Assembly: GCF_009389715.1 (NCBI RefSeq)
Contig: NC_052404.1
Location: 1,542,738-1,606,737, forward strand
DNA: 64,000 bases
Direction: 5' to 3'
DNA from: Phoenix dactylifera
Taxonomy: Eukaryota; Streptophyta; Magnoliopsida; Arecales; Arecaceae
Positions 1-12,249 of the stretch are shown here, one piece after another (positions within the stretch are counted from its first letter, which is position 1; every line of letters begins with the position of its first letter). The position numbers were made by a program, and so were the translations under genes. Under the pieces are notes generated by a model. That model was not told where the DNA came from and did no database searches. It saw only the letters and a list, made by a program, of their open reading frames with translations.

Positions 1-1311
1 ATCTACAAATTAATGCTATATCAAAATAATGAAGGGTCAAATATTAACCCTTTTTCATGGTAACTATACAAGTTTTGTTTTTACAGAATGTTGAGGCTTT
101 CTTTATCATTTTTGGTACATGAGGCTTTCATAATTTAAAAACGGAGCATCACTAACCTATATCAAAAATTTTGGCCAGCACTTTTTTAGATTCCGTGCTT
201 TCTTGTTGATTCATTGGGCTTTTGTATTATTTATGAGTGATAGATGTTAATAAAACTAGAAAACAAAATCTTTCCTAATCCAAACAGATCTTTTTGTCAC
301 TTTCACATTCCCAAATTTCTGTATTAAAAAATAATAGTACTCATCCTCATCATAACATTCAATTGCTCGTTCAAGTTCAGAAGGTTTAAAATGACCAAAA
401 GAATTATGTCAAAGAAAATAAAACTCACTCGGTGTGAATTATAGTATTCGGACCTACTAGGTATTGTTTTTATTTCTTTTTCTATAAACAGATCACTGAA
501 CAAAAAACATGGTTGATACTATTATTTTTATTTTCTATTTTCAAAATTTATTTTTGTTATTCTATAAAAATGAAAGTAAGAAATTCATATTTTCACTATT
601 TCCAAAAACAAGAAACTCATATCTTTTACCACCATCTCTGACCGCCGCCACCATCACCACTAAAGCCAGCATCACTGCCACTGCCGTCTTCACTGCCACC
701 ATCGCTACTATGACACCATTACTGTCATCTCCACTACCACCATCACTCTCACCACCACCACCATCATTTGCACAGCCATCATCGCCACCACTACCATTGT
801 TGTCTCCACCACCCCCCTACCGCCTCAGTCGTCAACATCACCATAACCGCTACCATCACCAAAATTGTTGCCTCTAAGGCAACAGTGCCACTATCACAAT
901 CTCTGCCATACAACCACCATTATCATTGTCACCACCACCACATCATCAATGCCCCCCACCATCACTGCCGCCGTCTCGGCCACCATCATCATGTTTATAT
1001 TTTTAAAAGTAGTTGACTCACCACACATGTTTATATTTTTAAAATTTAGAAATCAAATTTTTAGCTTTCTATTTACCAAAAAATAAGAAAAATGAATGTG
1101 ATGCCAAACGGAACCTTAGTATATTACTTTCTTTATGGCATTTTATCCTTTATGTTCCATAAAGTGCATTGCATGAGCTTTGAGGTCGTATTTTGAATAA
1201 AAAACTAGAAAGAAAACATAATATGGACATACATAAACATAACAGCATTATCAAAAAATTGCATGTGACACAAATGCAATAGAAAGAAGCCACTAAAATA
1301 TGGTAGAGTAC
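1..1311 (-). other. Helicase intron 5 (partial), with a CCA/CAC-rich tract
   Basis: No further helicase exon is visible left of the donor at 1312, so this stretch is intron running off the window. It is AT-rich except for about 630-990, where CAC, CCA and CCG triplets dominate. The short reading frames there are low-complexity products of the triplet repeat and are not genes. Confidence 0.6.
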
Positions 1312-4300
1312 CTTTCGGTGAGATCTCAACACTCTCATAGCCAAGAGTGCTTGATCAGTGTCAATGCTACGATGAAGAATGTATACTTTGAAGAATGAAC
1401 TAAGGGGCCTTAAGAGAATCCATTGCTGCTCCAATGCGTAGTATGTTGGAAGGAAAACTAATATACTCTTCTCAATATCTGGTTCATTTTCATGTAGGTG
1501 CAATATCATCTTATGAATAAGCATGTGTACTTCAGGTTTCATGTCAGCTTTTGCAGCAGCAGGATTCGGCCCAGAACAGTATCTATCTGATAATGATTCT
1601 GAACTTATCTCCAGAAGCTCTGCAACCTGGTCAGCATTAATGATTTGAAATAATCATTCACTCCTCAAGGCTACGAAAAACAGCATGGATGCTCAGATGT
1701 ATACCATAAACAGAAATTCAGATACATGCAGTCATAAGAATATACTTTGAACATCTGAGAAAATGAGCATGAGAGACTGGTCATGAGAACCTCCTGCCTA
1801 GCAATCAGGAGATTAAAACAGGCTCCTGTTATCCAACAGGTAGAGGTGATTAAATGGTCAAATGCGCAATTGACCCAGATGGCCTACATGCATTCAAGAT
1901 TAATGAGGTTTGAGTGTAATTTAATTAAATATTAGTGTGCACCTGCAAAATGTGATGCAAATTTATGTGAAAAACTCTCCAGCAGAAGAAAAGTATAAAC
2001 CATGGTGTAAAAGAGATTTGAATTGGATGGTGGCACTTGTAGTACGGAAATAGGCCACAATACATGAAGCTCAAAAGTTTGGGGCTTCACTGGATACAAA
2101 GAAGCAGCACAAAGGAAAACAAATCAATCTAACAAGTAATTTCTTATTACATAAAAAAGGAATGATGCACAATCAGAAAAAAAACAGATAGGAAAGGGGC
2201 AAATTAGGATCTTATCATTGATGATGACCTACAGAAAATTAACCATCCATAAAAGAGCCAAACATATACTCCAATCGAGGGAAAAAAATTCCCATGATGC
2301 CAAGGGAAATCCAAATTGTTCACCATCGGTCGAAATTTGTTTCAGTCCTTTTAATCTCCTTGCAAGTAGATATATTGTGGCATATAAATGCACAGCGAGT
2401 ATTCACTATATGTCTGCTTCTTTGTGCGGCAGTTCTTTGGCCATCTACACAGTTTTCTCTTTTCTAAAACCTAAAAACTGAAAATATGTTTCTGTTTTTT
2501 TTTCATTTTAAAGACAAACTTGTTTGGTATAGTAAATTGTTTTTAAAAATATAAACATAAATTATATAAGCAGTTGTGGTGGTGATGGTGGCAGCATCAG
2601 TGCTGGTAGCGAGGTGGTGGCGGCGGCAGTGGCAACACAGCAGGGTTAGTGATTGTGCAGGCAAAAAAGGAAGGGAGGAGTGAGGGGCGACGGTGGTGGC
2701 ATTAGTGGCTGTTGCAGCAGTGGCAACATGGCAAGGTTGGTGATTGTGGCAGCAAAAAAGGAAGAGTGGAAGTGAGGAGTGTTTCTCTTTTCAAAGAAAA
2801 AATGAAAGTCAATTTTGATAGCTTTTATTTTTTTTCAAAAACCAGACTAGAGTTTTTGAAGAAAACTGCCCTACTAAACAGGTTTCTTGCGTCAGTTTTT
2901 GTGTGTTAGTTTTTTTATTGAAAATCAAGGGCAGAAGACCAAACAGAGCCATAGTCATTCAGGTAAATGTGAAGATTTTACCAAAGGATGCAATAGTGAA
3001 GAATCAATTATGCAGTTATTTCTTTCACAAAAAACTGCCCTTGATGTAGAGAAAAGCAGAATAATCAAAAAAGAAACCAATAGATGAAGCTAAAACCCAC
3101 TAATAATATCATGATAAAGTACAAGAAAATGTATGATCAAGATTTGCTGTATCGGTCCATACTGGTACATACTGACCGTACCGTATCATACTGAGCCCCC
3201 ATATCGAGCATACCGACATAGTAACAGAATGGTACCGGTATGGAATTCGGTACCGAGATGGCAAACCATGTGTATGATGCTTTTACCATTTTTATTTACA
3301 TATAGCCCATGAGTGTGCAAATTACGGAGACAAAAGTTCCAACATTACAAAAGAAATTCAAATTGCAAGCTACAGTCACTCCAGTATGCCAAGCACATGG
3401 TTCTGTCCATTGAAATACTAGGTGTAATCATGTGCAAGTATACTGGTTACATATTTTACTATATTAGTTAATGCATGTAGGCTTTGGGGTTATCTCTACA
3501 ATACAAAACCCCCTGCATCTGTGATGTCCCATTAAGGTGCACATCATTCTACCAGTGCAATATCAGTATTGACTAGCACAGTGAAAGATTGTGCAAACAA
3601 AGAATGAGGAAAAAATCCTAAAATAACTCTAATAACCAACCAGCATATTGACCAGTCATCAGAATATCTTTTCAATTGATCCACTTCACATAAGTGAGAC
3701 GACGCAACCATGGAGAAGTCAAGATGTTAATCTACTAGACCAGAGGATACCAAGGTTCGCCGTTTCGGTATCGGATCCCATACTGGTGTCACACTAGCAC
3801 TATGCCGATATGGTACGGTATGGAGTTTTTTCAACGTACCGAGTGTCGGTACGCCATCCATACCAGATACCGGTACCGAATCAATATGGTATGGTACGCC
3901 CTATACCGCTTAGTTTGGGATAGTATGGCGAACTATGGAGGATACCAATCTAAATGTTCCAACAAGCCAACCTTGAGACTAGAGTGAAACAATGCATTCC
4001 CGGCCAAAGCAAATAATAGGTAGGGGTCCAGCAAACAAGCAAGCCGTCCGTAGGCCAACTCATGTTTGCCTCAAAATTCAGATCAAAATTGGCTCACCTT
4101 TTTAGTAAACTAGCTAAGCCTGAATTTCTGAGCTTGAAACATAAACGAGCCAAGCTCAAGCTAGGTTTGGTTCACTTGGTTTCAGCTCGATATGCCTCAA
4201 TTTATATGTTTTTAGTATATATAGATAGTTAACCGTTAGATTCCAATCCAATAGCTGATTCCCTTAGTCTGATTCAGTCGTTGGACCAAGAACCGACAGT

Positions 4301-7300
4301 TGATTGTATATACACACACAAACACATATACATATACATATATGTATGTATGTATGAATGTATAGCAGAAATATGGATATATAGATAGATAGATAGATAG
4401 ATATAGGCATATAGATATATAGATCTTAGTAGGAGAAGCCCTCGAGCTCCCCTCTCCCAATCTCATACCACCTCACCTTCCCTTTGGAGCTGAATCGTCT
4501 TCCTTCTCCCCCCTCTGTGGCACCACCTTCTCCTCCAGCTCCAATCCTTTCCCTCTCCTCCTCTGCCACCGCCACCATGCCACCACGATCTTCCTCCCCT
4601 TCTCCTCCTCTGTCGCCACCATTGATCTGAAGATCCTCTCAGAACTCCATCACCTTCTCCTCCACTGTCCCTAAGGGCAAATCTCCCTTCCTTTCTCCTC
4701 CTCCGCCACCACTCACCTGTCATTGTTCTATTGCCATCATCTCTCTCCCTCTCCTACCCCCTCCCCTCCACCCCCAAAAAAAAAAAAACTGAGCTAAAAT
4801 GAGACATGGGTGCTTGAGCTCCATCTGATTTGCTGTTCGAGCTTGAGCGAGCCGACTGGCTTGATTCTGTACAAGCAAAGCTCGAACTGCACTGTCGCAA
4901 CTCAACTCGAGCACAAGCTAACTCGCTTAAGTCCCAAGCCAAGCTTGATCAACACCCAGCTCGCACATGTTCAGCTAGTTTCCTCTCTAATCTCAGGTTG
5001 ATCCAATGGCATAATATGCATAACCAGCAAGTACTCCTTAAACACTAAAACTGTGGTATAACTTCTGATTTTCCAGAATGAGGTTGCTGGCTTGACAAGT
5101 ACTCTTCACAGTTCACATGCAAATTAATGCCACTGTCCAACTATCAACCTGAAAAATACACTCAACAAGTCATCATAAAAATAGACTATGAGACTACACT
5201 AACTACCTGCTCAAGATATAGAACTTGTCGCTGGAATATACTGTGCTGAGAGGCACTTGGAATTGCAATCACTTCAACTCTTTCACCTCTACCAAGATCT
5301 TTAAAGTACTCCTTGTATCTTGTAATATCAGCCGTAGCAGACATCAAAACAACCCTAGTTGACAAATGATAATTTATAACATCAGTCACCAAGCGTATAC
5401 AGAAAAATTAAGTTTTCTTCAACAATATAGGAAAAATTAATCTAATCCTGATAAAAAGTTATGGCAAGAGGTTTTAGCCGACAATTTTAACCAAGAAAAG
5501 AAAGCTGATAATCAAGATTAGACTTGCATTAAGCCATAAAATCAAGTGCTTTTATAACAATATGACTAGGAAAAAAGTAAGCACATACCTCAATTCATTG
5601 TTTTTCATCATAAATTGCTTCACACATGCCAGAACAAGATCAGATTCCACAGATCGTTCATGTATTTCATCCAGTATTATAACCTTATATCTAAGTGCAG
5701 CCAACCCCATATCACGCATTTGCTCCAATAAAACGCCAGCAGTTTTGAAAACAATTCTGTCACATATTAGGCAACCTTAGAACTTGCAGAAACTTTAACA
5801 ACCAGTATAGCAAATATACACCAGTCAGGAAGAATGTGTGAAAGCACTGCAGAAAAAGGAAAAGACCAAGATGCAGGGGATGTACATTGTTGATACTTCG
5901 TAGTTCACAAGGGAAAGGAGAAAAGCTGTAAAGGTGAAGAAATTCCATGCATGTCAATTCTTTTTAAGAGTTCCACCCAATATTACCAATTACAGTCAAC
6001 AGTAAATTAAAGAAAAAAAAAATCCTTTTGCTGAATAAGAGCTACAGAATTATGTATTATACACTCAGACTCAGTGCAATAACCAACATACAGGGTAAAG
6101 CACATTTTACAGATGTACATACTTCCCTTCATAAGGGCAACATTATGGTGGCTATGTGACAAGAAAGAACTGCCAGTTAGGAAGGTTCAATTTAGAAATA
6201 CTTATTGTAAGAAATAGGTACCTTGTCGAGTTGATATCTGAGAAATTTGAATGACCAATATGATATCCAATCTCCCCTCCAACCTCACAATTGCGAGCTT
6301 TAGCCACCATCCTTGCTATCGCCACAACTGCAAATCTTCTAGGTTGTGTACACAATATGGGTTCTATATTTTCTTCTAGAAGGAACTGTGGAACTTGGGA
6401 GCTCTTACCTTTAACACAGAAAAAAAAAACCATTCACCACTAAGAAAGCATAGGAGTCGCACTATTGCACCAAAATAAAAAAGGTGAAGATAAGCATATC
6501 ACTTTCCATTTCAAAAGAGAGGAGCTCGCTTAGAATCTTCACATGTTCTTATGCAATGCAATGAAAGATAAATCACCAGATGGGTATAAACAAAAACAGG
6601 GCATCTGTAACATTTTCTTGGTGCATAATCCTCTGTGAACTTTCAATTATCACAATCTTCTAAATTGTGGACAATCCTAGATCTAAAATCAAGATCTATA
6701 GCATTTAAGGAAGTTAAAGAAGACCTTATGATACAAAATCCTCAGCACATGTCCTGCATGTCATAGCTAGGATGGCTTCTGTCTCCAATCTGATTAAAGT
6801 ATTCTTTTAAAAAAAATCATTAACTTGATATACGCACTGGCAATCTTGGAAGGTGCACTTTTCTTGTTCCTCTCCATAAGAGTATGAAGTACGAACTGAA
6901 ATCTGTGGGGAATATACATTTACTACTGAAGTAATTTATAGAGGGGTGGAGCCACGCGGACTGAGAAGACGTCCGGTGTTTTGGTTGTATATTAAGATAG
7001 ATAACCATATGATGCAGGCAATCCAAAGTTCACCTCTATGGGACTAAGGTTTCAAATATCAACCATATCGTACCATATTGATCCCGCATCATGCATGTAT
7101 CGACCCAGATCAAATCATGCGGTTCAAAAATTAGATTGAGTTTTGGTAGTGGTCATAACATAATGGCCTTATGCAGTAACTAGTGTACATCTCAGACATG
7201 CTAATCACCATGGGCTCGTTTGGTTCGCAGGAAAACGAGGGGGAAAAGTGTGGTCAACGGGAAAGTAATGAAATGCCTCTTGTTTGGTTGGAGTTTTCAA

Positions 7301-8995
7301 AGGAGAGAGATGGGAAAGTTGTATTCCCATGGGAATATGATTCCCACATTTCATGGGAAAGTCTTTCCCATGAGAAACATGGGAAAGTTACTTTCCCATG
7401 AGGTGGGAATCACTTCTTTTTTATTTTTTTCCAAAAAGACCCTTCAGCATTAAAGAAGCATTAAAGAGGCATTAAAGACCTAATTTTTATTAAGGGCATA
7501 ATAGGAATTATACATAACTTTCCTAGGAAAGTGGATGGTCAACCAAACATAAGCACTTTGGAAATTAGTCACTTTCCCATGGTTAACCAAACATGTCAAA
7601 AGTACTTTCCTAGGTATCCTCTTCCTAGGAATCTGATTCCCAAGAATCATATTCCTAGGAGGGAAAATACTTCCCGCGAACCAAACGAGCCCCATGAGTG
7701 GTTTAACTATGATTCGATTGTTTGATCGTTCGATCATTTAGAAAAAAAAAGAACAGAAAGAGGTAAAACAAACAAATAATGTCTCAGTAATCAAATCTTT
7801 GATCTGGTAGTCCTTACAATGCACGAGCTAGATGAGCTAAAAATTTGCTATCTCTATCATTTCGGGGACTACATCTGACCATCTTTTAGATTCAATGGTG
7901 ATGTTAATGCCAAAGAGATATAATATCATGAACTCGATTCCAACAATTGTTTGCCTTTTTGAATCCTTCTTGCACATTCACTAACAATGTCTAATGTAGC
8001 TTTGACAAAATCTAGATCATGACTTATATCATCATTTGAGCCTGTTTTTCCTTTTTTTCCAGCTGGCTGCCAACCTGACATCAACCTCTGCAATTCTATT
8101 ACTTAGCAAGAGACTGGCATTCATTGCAGTTAGCATAACACAATAACTGGGAAGTGAGAAAATTATAGAATGATATGCAGCCTTAAGACTTAACATTTGG
8201 AATCACGTTCTTTGTGTTTTTTTTCTGACCAACTGTGAACTTCTTTAACCACCATCATCCTGGACTGCTATAACACTTACAAGCCATATTGCGGATGTGA
8301 AATGAGTGCAATATAACAGCTGAAACGTGAACCATAACTAGAAAAACTTGAACACAGCTATTCATCATCACTATAACAGAACGTGTTCGCCAGTCTTTTG
8401 TGAACGTACGCCCCAAAGCATCAGTTGCACAAGATCTTCTCGGGCAGAGATTACCTGAGGATCCATAAAACAGTTTCAATCTTTCCCTTTTTTTAACTTC
8501 ATTTTCTATATTGACTTCCATGGACCCCAATGCCACCTATCGAAACATTGAAGAACAGGGGAAATGGGGGAAAAGCCAATTTTCGCCGACATGCAAATCC
8601 AATATAACTGAACAGTCTCGATGAGGGGAAGAAGAGAACATCAAATGCCAAAAATAAAGCAGGCTAGCAAACAACATCAACCATTCCACAAAAGAAAAAA
8701 CCCTAAAAAACGGAAACAATAGCAAGCATCCACACAAACACTAAAAATAATTCTGCGATAAACACTAGAGATGGAAGACCCCCGCAAGAAACCCATCAAG
8801 AAATCGAAGGAGTGCTGTACCGCATCCAGTGTCTCCGACGATGAGCGTTACGCGATTTTCCTGGATCTTTTCGACGATCTTCCTCCGGAGGGCCATCACG
8901 GGGAGCGGCGGCCGGGGGGCGGAGGAGGAGGAGGAGGAGGAGGCGGCGGAGAAGGTGGAGGAAGCGACGGAGGAGTACTCCCAGTCCTTCCCCAT
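1312..8995 (-). CDS. DExH-box ATP-dependent RNA helicase, DExH8/CCCH zinc-finger type (5' part of gene)
   Basis: Five coding exons read on the minus strand: 8821-8995, 6222-6408, 5589-5756, 5207-5354 and 1312-1626, together 993 bases or 331 codons in one frame, all with GT-AG borders. The start at 8995 (MGKDWEY) is followed by a serine-rich leader and then the helicase core. Walker A GDTGCGKSS is split by intron 1 just before the lysine codon. Exon 3 holds the DEIH box, exon 4 the SAT motif (MSATAD), and exon 5 the segment leading into the second RecA domain (SILVFLPTYYALEQQW). The order and wording match the plant helicases annotated as DExH8 or CCCH zinc-finger protein 31. The rest of the second RecA lobe, the HA2 region and the CCCH fingers must lie left of the window. 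Family role is ATP-dependent RNA unwinding; the exact substrate is not known to me. Introns of 2.4 kb (6409-8820) and 3.6 kb (1627-5206) are rich in repeats. Confidence 0.92.
1627..5206 (-). other. Helicase intron 4 with several repeats
   Basis: A 3.6 kb intron between the exons ending at 5207 and starting at 1626. It contains a GGT/GGC-rich tract (about 2575-2760) of opposite polarity to the one in the next intron, two patches of degenerate TACCGGTACC-type sequence (about 3150-3275 and 3750-3960), a GATA/TATATG simple repeat (4310-4425), a CT-rich tract (4440-4790) and an AGCTCGA-rich stretch (about 4800-4990). No coding exon was found. Confidence 0.6.
7212..7692. mobile_element. MITE with 17 bp terminal inverted repeats (Tourist/PIF-Harbinger-like)
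   Basis: The ends gggctcgtttggttcgc and its reverse complement bound 481 bp with no coding capacity, flanked on both sides by the trinucleotide CAT (7209-7211 and 7693-7695). A three-base target duplication and GGGC-TTTGGTT ends fit Tourist-like MITEs mobilised by PIF/Harbinger transposases, although TAA/TTA is the more usual target. The interior is full of inverted CATGGGAAAG/CTTTCCCATG copies and could fold back on itself. It lies in helicase intron 1. Confidence 0.75.
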
Positions 8996-9229
8996 CTTGG
9001 AAGCAGCGGAGAGAGGAGGGAAAGAGCGAGAGAAAGAAGGCTGCGACGCTCTAGCGAAAAAAAAGAAGCCTGTGACCGCTTTAATAGTGCTCCATCTCGA
9101 ACAAAAATCTATTATAAGGCGGGCACCGCGGCAAAGAAGACGGGCGGGCTCGACATTCTCACTGTTGGAATCATTGCCATGCATGTGCCAAACAAACATA
9201 GTCCGCTTCGATGAAGACTAATTGCGTCA

Positions 9230-9700
9230 ATTTTAGTCCACCCTATCAAATTTCATCTTAACTAATTTATAATTAATTAGTCTTTCTAAATTTCGTTAGT
9301 CTTTTATTTTTTAAATTAGTACTATATAAAGACTACTCCTACATTGTAAAGTGAGGCAAAAATATAATTTTTATTTTTTTAAATATTTCAATATAGTATC
9401 AAAGCCTAAAAAAAATTCTATTTTTTTAACCGATTTCTTATTTTATTTTATTTTTTCTCCATCCGTCTCCAGAGACGACCTCCCCCAGGAGAAGCGCGCT
9501 CCTCTTCATCTTAATTAATTTAGAATTAATTGTATCAAACATCATCGGTCTTTCTAAATTCCGTCATTCCTTTAGTACTATATGTAAGCTGCTCCTACAT
9601 TGTAAAATGGGGATAGGATTATAATTTTTTTATTTTTTATTTTTTTTAAATATTCCAACATGGTATCAAAGGAAAAAAAAAAAACTCTATTTTTTTTAAC
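9230..9700 (+). repeat. Two diverged copies of an LTR end plus tRNA-Met-type primer binding site
   Basis: The stretch around 9236-9440 recurs, diverged, at about 9505-9700. Both copies share TAATTTATAATTAATT-like, TCTTTCTAAATT, CTCCTACATTGTAAA and a T-rich run. Each is followed by a TGGTATCAAAG-like word (9394-9405 as TAGTATCAAAGC, 9661-9671 exact), which resembles the initiator-Met primer binding site of LTR retrotransposons. The spacing is 267 bp. This looks like the tandemly repeated 5' end of a degraded LTR element; no gag or pol frame follows. Confidence 0.45.
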
Positions 9701-9890
9701 CGATCCCTTGGGCAGCCCCGCCTGGGAGAAGCGCGTCCGCTCATCCGCCTGCATCCGCTGCCAGCCCGGCGGATTCTCTGTCCTTGTCACCGGCTTCAAC
9801 CAAGGGAGGCAGGGGCAAGCCCAAAGTCGTTTCTCTTCGCCTCTCTCCCTTCTTCTTGCTCTAGGGAATACTCAGAAGCCGAGGCTCTCA

Positions 9891-10054
9891 TGGATTCCAT
9901 ACTTGGTATGATTAGAGGGCCAAAGAAGAAGGAAGCAGAGAAGGAGGCGGTTCGGCGCCTCGATTTTCGGATCGAAACCTTCGATTCCGTCTCTCACCTC
10001 TGCACTTTCGATGCTGATGGCCGCCTCTTTGTGAAGGGTATCCTTACAGTGTGA
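9891..10054 (+). other. Short unassigned open frame (54 codons)
   Basis: A frame opening with ATGGATTCCATACTTGG encodes a charged peptide starting MDSILGMIRGPKKKEAEKEA and closing at a TGA near 10054. Its GC content is higher than the surrounding DNA. It sits just after the doubled LTR/primer-site repeat. I do not recognise it. It may be the first exon of a broken gene or a captured fragment; there is no support for expression. Confidence 0.2.
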
Positions 10055-10329
10055 ACGAAGGCTACTTGACTCACACGCAATTTCGGGCACTTCAGCACTT
10101 CTCCAGTGTTGCACTATCCGTCTTATCAACTCAGCATACGTTTGCCCTGACAACCGATGTGGGCTCTGGCTCAGTCGCTGCTATTTGCTGCAGGCTGCAC
10201 AAGCAACCGCCGTGAGTTAGATTTTGAAGGTTGGGATGAAACATGCCATAAAGCTTATATGTAGCAATATGGGTGCAAGAATGGATTCAAAGCCAAAAGG
10301 TTGGTGAATACTTGCTGATGTGCTCATGT

Positions 10330-10605
10330 TCCTTAAGAGATGAGGGAGTTAAACTTTTCGATCACTCGCTTTTAGTGCTTCTGTTCCAACGAAAATTATA
10401 GAACATCCTCTTTCGGTGCTCTTGTTCCTCCGAAAATGAGGGAGTTAAGCTTCCGAAGCACCTGCTTACGGTGCTCCTGTTCATCCGGAGATGAGGGAGT
10501 TAAGCTCTTCCAACATCCGCTTCCAGTGCTCTTTGTTCTTCCGAAGATGAGAGAGTCGAGCTCATCAAGCACTCGCTTTTGGTGCTCCTGTTCCTCCATA
10601 GAGGC
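10330..10605. repeat. Minisatellite, about five degenerate copies of a 55-56 bp unit
   Basis: The words ATGAGGGAGTTAA and GGTGCTCCTGTTCCTCC recur at 10340, 10436, 10491 and 10547 (the last as ATGAGAGAGT), with a shortened copy near 10391. Adjacent intact copies are 55 and 56 bases apart. Read on the minus strand the array is open and gives EEQEH-K-VL-ELNSLIFGGT-like repeats, but the period is not a multiple of three throughout. Confidence 0.75.
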
Positions 10606-10639
10606 GGCGGCGATGCGCGGTACACTCTCGATCACGCAG

Positions 10640-10790
10640 AAGCAGCGCGCCACATCGTATTGACAGAAGCTTGGCAAAGGTAAATTTGGCAGGTGCGATC
10701 CCGCTCTCAATCATGGAGGCGTACATATGCATGGCACCACCCCAATCTTCAATCTCTGATTTTATTTGCTGCTCCGACTTCTTCATTATC
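10640..10790 (-). pseudogene. Possible PPR-repeat protein fragment
   Basis: On the minus strand, immediately upstream of the minisatellite, an open stretch reads GGAMHMYASMIESGIAPA followed by KFTFAKLLS. This has the spacing of one pentatricopeptide repeat (A-hydrophobic-Y-x-x-M-x-x-x-G-I-x-P-x-x-x-T-F). No further repeats, start or splice context were seen, so at best it is a remnant of an RNA-binding PPR gene. Confidence 0.3.
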
Positions 10791-10799
10791 TAGTTCGAG

Positions 10800-12217
10800 G
10801 TCACTTGCTCTCCCTCATCATCTAATGCCCACCTTAAATAAAAAATTTAATTCTAAAATAAAAAAATATTATATTTTTTAAATTAGAAAAAGAAGTTTAT
10901 GACTTTTAAGCTTCTTTTGGGAAGCCCACCCGTGATATCTGCCCCCATATGATTTTTATGGAAGCTTGGGGGCTAAGTTACTTCCATGATTGGATATCTT
11001 CGCTTGGCCTTTTTTTCCGAGTGCAAAATGTTTAGGGCCCAACTATGCTACCAAAATGACGCTTGGAGGCTTGTGACAGCGAACGTGTGTCCCATCGATA
11101 CGTGAATTGAGCCAATTATCTCATGCCGCATGGCACGTACCTTTTTGGTACTGTGGTTAGTCTCCATAAAATTATGACAATAGCTTTTCCTATAATTAAT
11201 ACTTCCTCTCCCGCCTTTCCATTTAAAGCCGTCGCCCCGCCATTGGAGCATGATAAACTAAAGTATTCCGCCGTGCCTCTCTGTTTTTTTTTCAAATACA
11301 AACAGGGCTGAAAGCCTGATTAAAAAGAAAAGCTACAAAGTTACATGCACATATCTTTGCCTCGTGCCTGTTTGGTAGGCACAACAGAGACGAAATAAAG
11401 CCTTATTTCCTCATTTTATGCCTCTAAACATCATTTTTCTTTGACAAAATAGGGTGATACTTTGAAAGAAATGAGTAGGAGAAAATGTACAATTCTATTC
11501 CATCATTTTAGTAGAATAACTTACACCATAAAACCAGAGGTATCCTCTCCAATTACTTTATTACCCTTATCCACTAATATGTAGATGTATAAAAAATAAA
11601 GAAGCAATTTCATCTCTGTCATAAAAAAATCTAAATTATTGTGAAATTTAATAGACAATAAATGCTTGCACTTATCCTTTGCACCTACTCGTCCAACCAC
11701 ATGCATAAAACTTTATTCTGCAGAATAAATTTTCTCTCTCTCTAAACTTATTCGGATGAGTTTTTTTTTGTTCCTTTGAAATATAGTTTGCAATCAAATA
11801 TTATCTTAAGCTTCGTGGGTAAGACTACAAGTGAATTAGATTGAGTCACTTCTAATTTAACTGAACTATTTCAAACAAAGAGAAAAATTGTTGAATTGAA
11901 GCTTTCGACATTTCTTTTCATACGCTACATTTGTAACTTCTTATCTATCGATCACCTCTTATATAAATACTCTTTGATTTCTAATAAAGGCTAGGTGGCT
12001 CTTTTTGCCTTCCTTATCATCATATATACGTATGTGTGGGTAATCTGACAGAAGATATTGATGCTTTACTGTTTTCATGACACTTGTAATTGCAACTCTT
12101 TTCATGGTGGGATGAGATACAACATTCATTGTTGATGATACATTACAGTGCAATCATACATCGAGGTGTATGGAAAAAATAAAAGCTTTTTAGTCATGCT
12201 TATGTGTATTGCACATT

Positions 12218-12249
<32 letters not shown>

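Noticed and set aside
509-1086. Thr/Pro/His-rich small frames
   Set aside because: Products of the CCA/CAC triplet tract in a helicase intron.
8771-9221. Overlapping plus-strand frames of 147 and 130 codons with poly-Gly/Glu runs
   Set aside because: They lie antisense to helicase exon 1 and its leader, and the low-complexity runs come from the serine codons of the true gene.
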